Source: Protonemura montana (taxonomy: Eukaryota; Arthropoda; Insecta; Plecoptera; Nemouridae). From it: a stretch of DNA of 64,000 bases. The notes under the pieces were generated by a model. It was not told where the DNA came from. It saw only the letters and a list, made by a program, of their open reading frames with translations, and did no database searches. The translations under genes were made by a program, and so were the position numbers. The DNA is taken from contig OX387606.1 in NCBI GenBank assembly GCA_947568835.1, positions 24,665,111 through 24,729,110 of the forward strand, read 5' to 3'. Positions 32,348 to 43,500 of the stretch are shown piece by piece; the stretch's first letter is position 1; every line of letters begins with the position of its first letter.

Positions 32348-32551
32348 CTAGCGCATGTCCACGCCGCCGCAAGAGGCGATACTGAGTTCCCTACTGGTGT
32401 TCCCGTCGAACGGTACCCGTCGAGCGCGCCAGATCGTCGTCGTTGGAAGCCAGCCCAGTGCAGCCTCCTGGTCCACGATCCAGTGCTTGCTATAGACTAG
32501 CCCGGTCACGTCCAGCCGGTCTCCCACTAACTCGGCCAATTGATCAGCATC
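32348..32551 (-). CDS. Possible coding exon of unknown gene
   Basis: The minus strand has a pyrimidine-rich acceptor, CCCTTCTTGTCAG|GATGCT, opening a 67-codon frame that ends in TAG at 32348. The peptide begins DADQLAELVGDRLDVTGLVY and continues through WIVDQEAALGWLP; it looks protein-like rather than random. No family is recognised. It could be the last exon of a minus-strand gene, or an upstream exon of the Ser-rich gene with an undetected donor. Weak evidence. Confidence 0.3.
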   Translation of the reverse strand, partial: DADQLAELVGDRLDVTGLVYSKHWIVDQEAALGWLPTTTIWRARRVPFDGNTSRELSIASCGGVDMR

Positions 32552-33524
32552 CTGACAAGAAGGGCAATACTCGAATTGTCCAGACGCTTAAATGCGATGC
32601 GCTGTACAATTGAGAAGCAAGTAGGACGGCTATTTTAAAAGTTCATCCTCTATCTGATTAATTGCCGGGTGTTGGCGTTGATGCACGGCCTAGAGCGTAG
32701 TTAAAATATTTCAAAGCTTGTTCGTGTCTTAGAAATCTCCACGCAGATTAGCACCCTTTTTTTTTGGGAATTAAATTTGAACATAAAGGCTCAGGAAATG
32801 GAGGGTCCATAACGCGTTTTGTTTATCTGAGTTTGCGTAGAAGTGAGATTGTTTGTTTAATTCGGTCTTATGTTTGTTTTGAGGGACACGATGGAGCCAT
32901 CTGTGGGTCGATTTGGGCGGCTCTTGAGGCGTCGTGTCGATGCGGTGTCGGGCGTCGTCGCGGGCGTCGCCGGCGTCGCTCGCCGTGGTGTTATCTAGCG
33001 GCGACGGCGTGAAACTGCAGAGTGACGCGACGGAATTTTGATGGTAAGTGTAGCGGTAGGATTGCGATGGAAATGGGTCACATTTCTGAGAAGATTTGAT
33101 TCTTGATTGTGAAAATATGTGTCTTTTGAAAGAGTTGCAGCAGGTCGCTGAGATGTTGCAAGCTTGGGTTTGTTGCTAAGAAACGAGCTGCGTCTTTGTA
33201 GCGTTGGCAACGTGGATCGGGTTGAAATATTTGCTGGAAATTCACGGATATTTCTAGGTGTCAACGTCAAAATATCCAATCAGCACCGTGAAAGTTTAAA
33301 AACGCTCGTAGGTTTGGTATTCTGAGCTTTTCTGCGATAAATTCGGGTCCACCGCGTTTGACGGATATCGGTATTTTTCGTCAATTCCGTTTTGAATTTG
33401 CCGATTTTTGTTTAAATGAGTACAAGATTTACTGAGCCTCTTAGAGTGTTGTTATTCCATATAACTTACTTCAAATCAAAGTAAGGGTCAAAGTCAAAAC
33501 ATGCAGCCGCCCTCGACAATGTCA
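32552..33524. other. Intergenic stretch, no gene recognised
   Basis: It contains a CG-rich run at 32930-33010 (repeated GGCGTCG words). Frames on both strands are short and Arg-rich. No domain was recognised. Confidence 0.4.
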
Positions 33525-34409
33525 CACCGAACAGTTTGGCGTGTTGGAAACACCGGTTCTCGTTAGATCATTGAAGTTAAGCAACACTGCGCTGAGTCAG
33601 GTATTGGATGGGTGGCCTTCATACACATGACCAGTTCTGTTCGGGAGAGAGGTTGGAGGGATGAAAGTTAAGCAACACTGCGCTGAGTCAGGTATTGGAT
33701 GGGTGGCCTTCATACACATGACCAGTTCTGTTCGGGAGAGAGGTTGGAGGGATGAAAGTTAAGCAACACTGCGCTGGGTCAGGTATTGAATGGGTGGCCA
33801 TCATACACATGACCAGTTCTGTTCGGGAGAGAGGTTGGAGGGATGAAAGTTAAGCAACACTGCGCTGAGTCAGGTATTGGATGGGTGACCATCATACACA
33901 TGACCAGTTCTGTTCGGGAGAGAGGTTGGAGGGATGAAAGTTAATCAACACTGCGCTGGGTCTGGTATTGGATGTGTGACCATCATACACATGACCAGTT
34001 CTGTTCGGGAGAGAGGTTGGAGGGATGAAAGTTAAGCAACACTGCGCTGGGTCAGGTATTGGATGGTTGACCATCATACACATGACCAGTTCTGTTTGGG
34101 AGAGAGGTTGGAGAGATGAAAGTTAGTACAGCAACATCACTCGCCTTGCTTATCAACCTCTCGACAGCATGGATTTGTGGAGGAATCCTGTTGTTCGCGT
34201 TGTACCGTCCTTCGGAAGGGACGTTAAGCCGGTGGTCCCCTTGGTCTTCGACAGGAGTAGGCTACGTGCAGTCACCGGGTTTCCCCTCCTCCCTTCTAGG
34301 CTAGGTTAGGTTTATCATCATCCACTCATTCACCGACGCCATTAGACCAGTGCCGCATGGCCAGATGTCAAAACAGTGCGTCGTAAAACACTGCAAATAA
34401 TAATAATAA
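33525..34409 (+). mobile_element. 5S-rRNA-derived SINE, copy 8 (6 internal units)
   Basis: The longest copy in the window: head ACCGAACAGTTTGGCGTGTT, six ~91-bp units, the body, and the tail ending GCGTCGTAAAACACTGCAAA followed by AAT repeats. The first two units share a GGTGGCCTTCATAC variant not seen elsewhere, pointing to local duplication of a single unit. Confidence 0.9.
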
Positions 34410-34981
34410 TTGGGTTTCGCGGGATTTGCTAAAAGATGGTCTCGCATCGGCGAGTTGCTGCGCAAAGCGGTCGTCATTTTAATAACTCAAGATCTCTAAT
34501 AAACCAGGTGCGTCATTCGAAAGGATAATTTTGAGAATTTTTGTTGGCAAGATTTCCGCACGGTCTAGAAGAAGAGATATTTATGCGTCACTATGGAAAT
34601 TTTCGGAAATAAACCCAAAAAGTCTGTGAAATTAAACCATTTTGTAAACAATTTAGTGTCATTTCAGCGAGTTTATGTCAACGCACATTCTCTGCCATCG
34701 AAACAAGTGCCAAAGCGAATAGAATTCACTTGTTTCTAGCAAATTCTCTGCAATGTGTAGACTAATTATCATTAAGTTTACTTTGCTAAGTTTAGACGCA
34801 TGAGATTGAGGGAAGTTATGAAGGTCATGATTCAAGCTTGCCGAGAAGTTGCCAGATAATATCTTAATCTTGAAGTCTGAATCACGTCCGCAATTACTTC
34901 ATGAAGTATCATCGTAATGGAAAGACATATGCCATCAAAAGAGCACGGTCCATTGGGATGTTTTATTCATTTTTTTATTTT
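34410..34981. other. Intergenic stretch, no gene recognised
   Basis: AT-rich sequence between two 5S-SINEs in opposite orientation. No coding or RNA feature is supported. Confidence 0.4.
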
Positions 34982-35758
34982 TGTGGTGTTTAACGACGCA
35001 CTGTTTTGACATCTGGTCATGCGGCACTGGTCTAATGGCGTCGGTGAATGAGTGGATGATGATGAACCTAACCTAGCCTAGAAGGGAGGAGGGGAAACAC
35101 GGTGCCGGCAAGTAGCCTACTCTTGTCGAAGACCAAGGGGACCACCGGCTTAACGTTCTTCCGAAGGACGGTACAACGCGAACAACAGGATTCCTCCACA
35201 AATCCATGTTGTCGAGAGGTTGATACGCAAGGCGAGTGAAGTTGCTGTACTAACTTTCATCCCTCCAACCTCTCTCCCGAACAGAACTGGTCATGTGTAT
35301 GATGGTCACCCATTCAATACCTGACTCAGCGCAGTGTTGCTTAACTTTCATCCCTCTAACCTCTCTCCCGAACAGAACTGGTCATGTGTATAATGGTCAC
35401 CCATCTAATACCTGACCCAGCGCAGTGTTGCTTAACTTTCATCCCTCCAACCTCTTTCCCGAACAGAACTGGTCATGTGTATAATGGTCACCCATTCAAT
35501 ACCTGACTCAGCGCAGTGTTGCTTAACTTTCATCCCTCTAACCTCTCTCCCGAACAGAACTGGTCATGTGTATAATGGTCACCCATTCAATACCTGACTC
35601 AGCGCAGTGTTGCTTAACTTGCATCCCTCCAACCTCTCTCCCGAACAGAACTGGTCATGTGTATAATGGTCACCCATCCAATACCTGACCCAGCGCAGTG
35701 TCGCTTAACTTCGGTGATCTCACGAGAACCGGTGTTTCCAACACGGCAAACCGTTCGG
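34982..35758 (-). mobile_element. 5S-rRNA-derived SINE, copy 9 (5 internal units)
   Basis: Complete minus-strand copy with head CCAACACGGCAAACCGTTCG at the right. The flanks GTCCATTGGGATGT occur on both sides (34950-34964 and 35758-35772), so a target-site duplication of about 14 bp is likely. Confidence 0.9.
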
Positions 35759-35772
35759 TCCATTGGGATGTG

Positions 35773-36470
35773 TAAGAAGCTTTACGTGCATTTGTTTTGA
35801 ACGCTGGACACGATTTTTGGAACCACATTATTAACTTTTACTCAATCGCCAAGAAGAATGCCCCTGTTCAACATCCTATTCCCCGAAGGGGCCAAAATAT
35901 AGGAAAACTTGTTCATAAATAGCTACAAAACTGGGGCAGATTTATGTTCAAACGACACGATTCAAGTTTACCGACTTGTGCATTTATAAAGAAACCAAAA
36001 AGCGTCCACCGTCATTGAGTGGGCAAAGCTTAACAAAGATAAACTGCTCGCTTTTTTTTTTTCAAAATGTTCTTGCTTTTTCTGTACGTCTGTGCACAAG
36101 GCACCAAAAATAACCGAACGAACGAGAGATGGCGGCGCGGATAATTCCCATGCGCCGTGCTAAATCGGCGAGCGAGGCTAAAGCGACGCCGCGACACCGT
36201 TCAGAAGGCGACCCGACGCCGACGCCGACGTCGGTCAAGTCCGGCGGGCCAGTCAAGCGAAGCGTCGATCACGAGACCGACGTCCGAGCGACATCGACGC
36301 GATCCCATAGTTTCCGAATGCCCGCATTCACTTGCGAGAGTGGCGTCCCATTCTTTGCGCTCGACCGAAGGGACGGCGTCGCACAAGAAGCGTTGTCCCC
36401 ACGGCAATTCGTCGACCGCTGGCGTCGACGCTCTCCCCACCGACGCCGCGTCGCCCACCCCTCGTGTGTC
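35773..36470. other. Intergenic stretch leading into CG-rich sequence
   Basis: AT-rich to about 36110, then strongly CG-rich with CGACGCCGACG words to 36470. Overlapping frames on both strands in the CG-rich part are typical of CpG-rich promoter DNA, and I do not call them genes. Confidence 0.45.
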
Positions 36471-36480
36471 TATAAAAGGC
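36471..36480 (+). promoter_or_regulatory. TATA box in CG-rich DNA upstream of paramyosin
   Basis: TATAAAAGGC follows a ~340-bp CG-rich stretch and matches the TATA consensus exactly. Transcription would start around 36500. It could drive a non-coding first exon of paramyosin, 0.9 kb before its start codon, or a separate short transcript. No obvious GT donor was found between here and 37390. Confidence 0.4.
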
Positions 36481-37171
36481 CGCGCGTCCAGAGCAAAACC
36501 ATGGCTAGTAATTTGAGATTGGAGTGCCGTCCCGACCTCGGCGGGGAGAATTCCAAGCATTACTAGTTTTTCCAAGAATAACTTTCTGGTTCCTGCTTTG
36601 CTAGCGCTGAGCTACTCTCCGTTCCACCTTCTCTGCTCCACTGGTTAAAGGATCATATGAGCAAAACAAATGACAATAAATAATGTTTTTAATTGTTCGT
36701 TCGTTGTCCTACCTCATGTGCCAGTTGGGAGACATGAATGATGTAAATACGTTCTCTGTTCGAGCGTAGGACAAGCACCTGTCACTAAACTCACATAACA
36801 ATGATTTTTTATAATTTAATTTCTCTTCCCTGTCAAGAAACCTCTTTGGTTTTGTGCATCGCAAGCTGGGTCCGTGAATTGCATTACCGTAACATGATAT
36901 TCGCGACCGAGACCCTGTACGGTCCAGTCTAAAGGGTTTCAACACAAAGAATCCACCTCGCTATGCTCAATTAAGCAATCTGTCAACTTCAAATCGATTA
37001 CCAAAATAAAAATCAAACAATTACCCAACGCATCGCCGCAAACTGGCGCATGTTTTCAGCCCCGGTGGTCAACGCACGCGGGGCCAATTCGCGGCAGAGC
37101 GCAAGCGTCGTCCGACGCCTCTGCCGACGCCGTCGTCGGCGTCGCTACTTCTTGTTCGTCGAGCGCTAGTT
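36481..37171. other. Sequence between the TATA box and the paramyosin upstream region
   Basis: A 21-codon frame starts at 36501 but is too short to call. A second CG-rich block occurs at 37040-37170. No other feature was seen. Confidence 0.4.
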
Positions 37172-37226
37172 CGGCCAATCACACGAACGACGTCGCGCTC
37201 TCTGACGGCGCCCCCTGGCCTCAGTT
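37172..37226 (+). promoter_or_regulatory. Candidate paramyosin core promoter (CCAAT and initiator)
   Basis: GGCCAATC at 37173-37180 lies about 45 bp before TCAGTT at 37221-37226, an exact match to the arthropod initiator consensus TCA(G/T)T(C/T). The preceding 150 bp are CG-rich. A start at 37223 would give a 172-nt 5' UTR before the first ATG. This is inference from motif and position. Confidence 0.38.
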
Positions 37227-37394
37227 CGACGACAGCCACCGACCGAGAAACGAACCATCAAGAGTGTGTGTGAAAGTGCAGCAACTTGCAGATTTCAACC
37301 CGCGCGTAGTGGTGGTGGTTTTAACTTTAGACGATTACTTGCCCCCCAATCGAGTGGTCTACTATTTGATTTTAGCACTGAAATTGAAAAGTAG

Positions 37395-37517
37395 ATGAGC
37401 ATGTCGTCTTCCATTGCTAAGACGACCAAGTCGTATACGTATCGTTCCACGGGAGGTGGAGATGCTAACGTCAGTATCGAGTATTCGGCTGATCTGAGCT
37501 CGCTCTCTCGACTCGAG
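37395..37517 (+). CDS. Prm: Paramyosin exon 1 (residues 1-39)
   Basis: Non-helical head and the start of the rod, ending DLSSLSRLE before GTAAACC. Counted from the ATG at 37401; the upstream ATG at 37395 would add Met-Ser. Ends in phase 0. Confidence 0.95.
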
Positions 37518-40500
37518 GTAAACCGACAGAAAGTGCACCGCGTTTTACTAAAAAAATACGACCCACAAGAGTGAAAAGTTTGCTTGTGTTTGACGCTTTT
37601 AGCAGTGAAATAGTTCGACTATAGCGCCTCTAGTCTAGTTTCTTTAACATGTTCTAAAGATCTGCGCCCTTTAGTTTCAGTCGCTTAACGTGTTGGTTGG
37701 TGTGTTTAACAGGAGATTAACATGGTGACTAACGTTCGTTTAAGACGGTGTGCTCGTAAGTAGTCTAACTCTAGAGCTAGTAAATAAACCACGGTCGTTT
37801 GTGCATCGTTTGTTGGTATGGTTTAGATTGATGCAAGGAACGATTCCTGATTCACTTCTAATCTCGTGTCAAATATTTCAGGACAAGATCCGACTCCTGC
37901 AGGAGGATCTGGAATCCGAGCGAGAGTTCCGTCAAAGGGTAAGTGACATTCCGACGAGCGTAACTCGAGGAGAATCTGGCCAACAGACAAAGCATCCGCG
38001 TTTCTGTCTCCCAATGAACGACCGCTCAGTGAATGCGCGTCTTTCCCAATCGTCACCCAATTTTTTCCACCCCTCCCCCTCATTCTCATTTTGGTCTCCA
38101 CCCACATGCCGAGAGAGGGGCGTCGGTCATCCCACTCGGAAAGCGTCGTGGGCGTCCATTTTAATCGCGCGTCACGGCAGATTTGTAGCCCGATGACTTC
38201 TTGACGCTTACTGCTTTCGTTTTGAAAATATTGCCGAATGAGTCAACTCTGAGCTGAGATACCAAAGACTAGAGCGCTGCACTTTGTGTCATTTTAGGTC
38301 TGCAATTTGCAAAAGATTTCAAATGGAAAATACAATCTATGCTTTGTTGTGGTGAGCATCGGTCCTGAAGATGTCGGCGCCAACGCCGACGAAACGTCGA
38401 CTTTTTAGGTCCTTTTTAGGACCACAAGTCAATCTCTGTACCACTTCACCAAACCAATCTATGCTTTGCAAACAAGTGGGAAAATCTTGCTATCGACTCG
38501 ATGTGATATTTCCCTCCGGACTCTAATATCGTTCCACCACTCGGTTGACCCTCGACGTCCCGTAATGTACGTCGAGGCATCGGTGCACTGGCGTCGCCTC
38601 CAGCGTTGAACTCTCCCAGCTCCCAGCTATCATCCCCGGTGCATTGGAAGCCATCATCCCCGGTGCATTGTAAGCTGCCAGCCGGTGCAGTTCATGTCGC
38701 GGTCTACGTTGAACACACGTCCTCTTGCTGGACTTTTGCCCACGACGGGTTGAAATGCCAGCTGCCGTCTCGTTCGACGATTAACTAGGCTAGCCAGGAG
38801 GTGCCAACCATGGAATGCCGGCTGCTGGGCGTGGGAGGCATGTGCGTTAGTCACTTTTATTCGAATAACTTGACAAATATCCAAAAATGTTATGAAAATA
38901 TCGAGACGAAAATATGAAAATATTTGGGATTAAACTTAGCTCTTCGGAGGTCACCGGTATGAAGTTCAAATCTGGATTGGGATCTTCGAGTTATTTCGCA
39001 AGAGATAACGAACGTTTTCTCTGTTAAATTACAGAGTTAATCAACGTTATTAAACGTTCGTGATCTTTAACGAAAGAGTTACACGAGCTATAACAGGAAT
39101 CGAACCTGAATTGAAAGTTTCAAATCGAAAAACTGTGTTTACATTCGAACCGCTATGTGTCAGAATGTAATTGGACAAGATTCAAAACTTTGACGGTTAT
39201 TCGGTTGTTTCGCTTAGTTCAAATTTAGACCGCTGATTCAACATCAAAACGTCAGTCGTGGCTGGTTAGGTTTTCTTTCCCCCCCAAAAGTTGCCCGCTT
39301 AGAAAACGCAGGCTCGATGTCTTCTGACAGCTAAACCTTTGAGTAGCACGAGCCAAGACGTAATGAGCCTCTTCTTATTCGACGGTTAAGTGCAGACTTG
39401 ATCTGCTAAGAGGTAGGACAACCGTCTCCACGGCGCTGGCGTCTCCGGCGCTGGTGCGTCACGAAACAGTTTTAGATTTTGGGCTGAGTTCAAATCAACA
39501 AACGCGTCCAAAGAAACGACGCTGCAGCCGAGATTTCAAAACTAACGCATGCACCTCATCGTTATCCCCGCACGTAGAGAGCAAACTTATTACTAACTTT
39601 TACAAATGGCCCGCTAGGATGAACTCATACAGTTGTGTAAAATGGCCCCTAAAGAAGATTCTACCTGCGATCAAATATAAATACATCTGATAAGTTTTTT
39701 GCTATCACCCATCCTCATGCACAAATCGAGAAATAATCACCGTTCATTGCTCCAAAGCGCACATGCATGTAATTTGTCCGATATTTTTTCGACTGGTTTT
39801 ATTCCACAAGATAATGATACAGCTGTGTGCGCAGTTTCTGCGTCGCTGGACTAGAGTCTAACGTAGCGGGCGTCGAGACCAGCTGGGGGCGATCACACAC
39901 TTTTAATTGCGTCTACTCGCGCCGCGGTTTCGCGCAAAAACAAAGCAAGCTTTGCACAGATGGGCGATAAATCCTCTTAAAATCAAAACATTTTCGGCGC
40001 AAATGCAAATATGTGAACTTTGCGTTGGCAAGTGCAAGCGTTGGCCAGTGCATGCGTTGCCCAGTGCTAGCGTTGCCCAGTGCTAGCGTTGCCCAGTGCT
40101 AGCGTTGCCCAGTGCTAGCATTGCCCAGTGATAGCGTTGCCCAGTGCATGCGTTGGCTAGTGCTAGCGTTGCCCAGTGCTAGCGTTGCCCAGTGCTAGCG
40201 TTGCCCAGTGCAAGCGTTGCCCAGTGCAAGCGTTGCCCTGTGCTAGCGTTGCCCAGTGCTAGCCACATGAGTCATAAGGCCACTTTATTTCTGTCAGGAC
40301 GGATGCAAATCTTAGCTATGCGGTCAGACTTTTATGGTGGAGCTTCTATCCCAGAAGAAACCAAATGAGAAGTTACCAAATCCTTGGATTACTTGGACCT
40401 CACCGCGCTGTTTTGACAAAGTCCAGCCCGGACTTTCCTGGACTAAGAGTTCCTGTTGGTTTGTTTTAGATTGAGCGGGAGAAGTCCGATCTGAGCGTCC

Positions 40501-43500
40501 AGGTGATTCAGCTGTCAGAGCGCCTGGAGGAAGCCGAGGGTGGTGCAGAAAGCCAGGTCAGTCTTTGACCCTCGACCACCCAAACCTAGTCTCATCTGAG
40601 GTTTCAAAACTTGCGATGGCTCATTAACATGCCACGGCTTGTAATATTTTGTAACCAAACTGGTTCAGGTTCAAATCCTGACCACACAATTGCAAGGCGA
40701 AGATTTCTTATTGAGGTGCTCGGCTTTGATCGGTGCTTCGCCCGTTTGCAGTTCGAGATCAACCGCAAGCGAGACACCGAGCTCGGAAAACTGCGCAAAC
40801 TGTTGGAAGATGTCCATCTCGAGTCAGAAGAGACCGCCAACTTGCTTAAGAGGAAACATCAGGAGGTGGTCATCGACTTCCAGGAGCAGATCGACGTGCT
40901 GTCCAAGGCTAGATCTAGGTATCATTGACACCCACTCGTCCACCCTTGTCCTGCACGCACACAAACGCACAGAAACGCACAGAAGGAATCAAACAATGCT
41001 GTTCTTTACCACCGACCTCAGACATATCTCTTACAGACCCCTCAAGTGTCCCACGATTAAACCGAAACAAAAACACATAGCCAATCGGATTTTAAGATAA
41101 AAATATGCTTTATTATATTTTTAAAATTTAATTTTTAACTAATAAATATCGGCATTTGGTCGCTTGAAGGCTAACGCGTTACTGAAGAAATTTCCAGCGC
41201 GTCCCACATTCAATTTCCAAGCTATTTTCCCAGTAGTTTTCCATTAGTTTTCCAGTAGTTTTCCAGTAGTTTCCCAGTAGTTTCCCTACGGGCCGGTCCC
41301 ATGATTTCTCGACCCAGCTCGACGCCCACCACTTTACTGCGATGAGCTAAGTAGGCTCTCGTTCTATCTCCAGGCGATCTCGGCCATCTGCTCAGCAAAT
41401 ATCCAAGAATCTAGGAGATTTTCCGACGACGTTGGCGAGGCGAGGCGGAAATGCCACAGGTGCTCGATCATCGGGCCGCCAAACTGTTCGCGCGTGCCAA
41501 CTTAAATTAGATCTGACAGATTGTTTGATAAAACGCATCCTCGGAATAGACAGTAAAACATTTCGAATGAGGGAAATGTCAAGCATTCGGAAAGACTTTC
41601 TGAGTATTTACTAAGTGATCGGCCTTCAATTCAGTAGAAGCATCTTAAGTTAAGAATAAACGCCCCAAAACCTCGCCTGGTATTTGTGCTTTGAAGCCAA
41701 ACTTTTGGTATTACCACAAACTAGGTCAATCATGTTTTTTTTTAAACAAACGGTCACATTCAGCATCAGCCATCAACAGTATCGAAGCATGTCCAACGCC
41801 TCTCCCCATGGCCCACACACCTGCACCTAATCACGGGCGCCGCAGTCCCGAGTTCGCAGCTCGTGCACGCTGGCCAAGCGGTCGAAATAGAATGCCTAGC
41901 TTTGCTCACCGGCTTCCTCGACGCCGCGCGCCGCGACGTCCTATTAATACGGCGGTGTCGGCGTCGTTTTCTCAGCGCCCACGGGGCGATGCCAACACGG
42001 CGTCGTCGCTGACGGTCGGTCGCCCAGTCAAGCCATATTTGTGCACGGCGCGTTCGCGTATATCGATTCCCTAGCGGTGGGCCGCGATTTGCCGAGCGAA
42101 TGCGCGCTAATTTTCCTTGAAATCGGGTTGCAGTAGGTGCGAGTAGGTGCAGGGTGGAAATGTGAAAATACATATGCCCAATGAACTGTGCCAAAAGAAA
42201 AATGATATGAAAAACTATATGAATGTCCAGGAAATGCTGGAAGGACGTAGGTTATGATACAGGTCAAAATATCCATTCACCAACCCTAGAACTCACATAT
42301 CTTCCCGCCAAATAAACACCTACAAAATCCTTGTCCCAAATTATAAATAGATGCACAAGGAAGCCGCGTTACCAATAATTTTCCAAACTGTATAAATAGT
42401 TTTGCAATGATCTTTATCTTGGAATAAGTTCCCCGCTAATATACGAGAATACCGCGGGCTACCGAAAGGGCGGAGGAGTGCACCGCGATGTCACCCAGCC
42501 AAAACCAAACGTGTCGGGTGTTGACAGAGAAAAACACAATAATTATATCTGTAATAAAAGAAAGTAAAACGAAAGCGCCGAGCTGGCCGGCGATGGACTC
42601 GAGCCAAATGAACGGCGAGATAGTTTTGCCAATAGGGAATGTCGTTATTAAATCTTCTGGACTCGGGCGTGAAATCGAGCGACGATCTAACGGGTAGTAA
42701 AAGTCTTGGAATTCTTCTTTATTTTCCCAACTAACCGATCTTTCTCACCTGTTCCAGGTCTGAGAAGGAGAAGGCCAAGTTCCAACAGGAAATCTACGAG
42801 CTTCTGGCCCAGGTCGAGAACATCAGCAAAGAGAGGGTGAGTTATGATGGTTTTTAGACTCATGTCCACTTGATTTATCCTTAGAACTAGTTTTAACAAA
42901 AACTATTTCAACTGGGTTTTGAATGCTTAGTAAAGCTAAATTTCCCGACGTTCAAACCCCTGAAGAAGTAACTAGTATATGTTGCGAAACGTCAGGAAAT
43001 TTAGTAGCCCTTTACTTAGCATTCAAAACCCATTTCAAATAGTTTTTCTTAGAGGGTGAGCCTGAACTCCGACTAAAAGCGCGGAGCAGGATTTACAGTT
43101 GAAAGTTGCCATCAGATTATAGGAAACGTCGGGCCCAATTCTGTCGACAGGCGATTGCACAACCAATTCATAGGTCTTCAAAATAGACAGAAATACAAAA
43201 GATGAAAATAGTTGTTATGATTCATTCGACCGTAGCGCAGTGAATCTGCAATAACTAGCAGAGAATAATGTTGGCCCATGAAATATTTTGCTATTCTTGA
43301 GCAAATCAAATGTTTTAAAACAAATCTTAAAGACTTTTAAAGTTTCCTGTCTGCTGTGGTGTAGTCGAGGGTATACGCATACGCCGTATACCCAAAACAC
43401 TTTTTGACACCGAGCGTATACCAAAAAAAATATACAGGGTATACGCCCAATAAATACTCTTTGCAAAACTTTAAAATGTGTTTTGCAACGACAATTCTTA

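Noticed and set aside
36129..36566. 145-codon plus frame and overlapping minus frame in CG-rich DNA
   Set aside because: Open frames on both strands reflect CG-rich composition. A consensus TATA box lies inside the frame, and no domain is seen.
38365..38410. Hammerhead-ribozyme-like motif CTGAAGA ... GAAAC
   Set aside because: The core is close to CUGANGA/GAAA with a stem, but there is an extra base in stem II, and I could not find matching stems I and III with a cleavage site.
40911..40925. Non-canonical intron at the end of exon 4
   Set aside because: The first reading seemed to duplicate Arg-Ser, but AG|GTATCA joined to G|TCT gives a product of normal length, so the site is ordinary.
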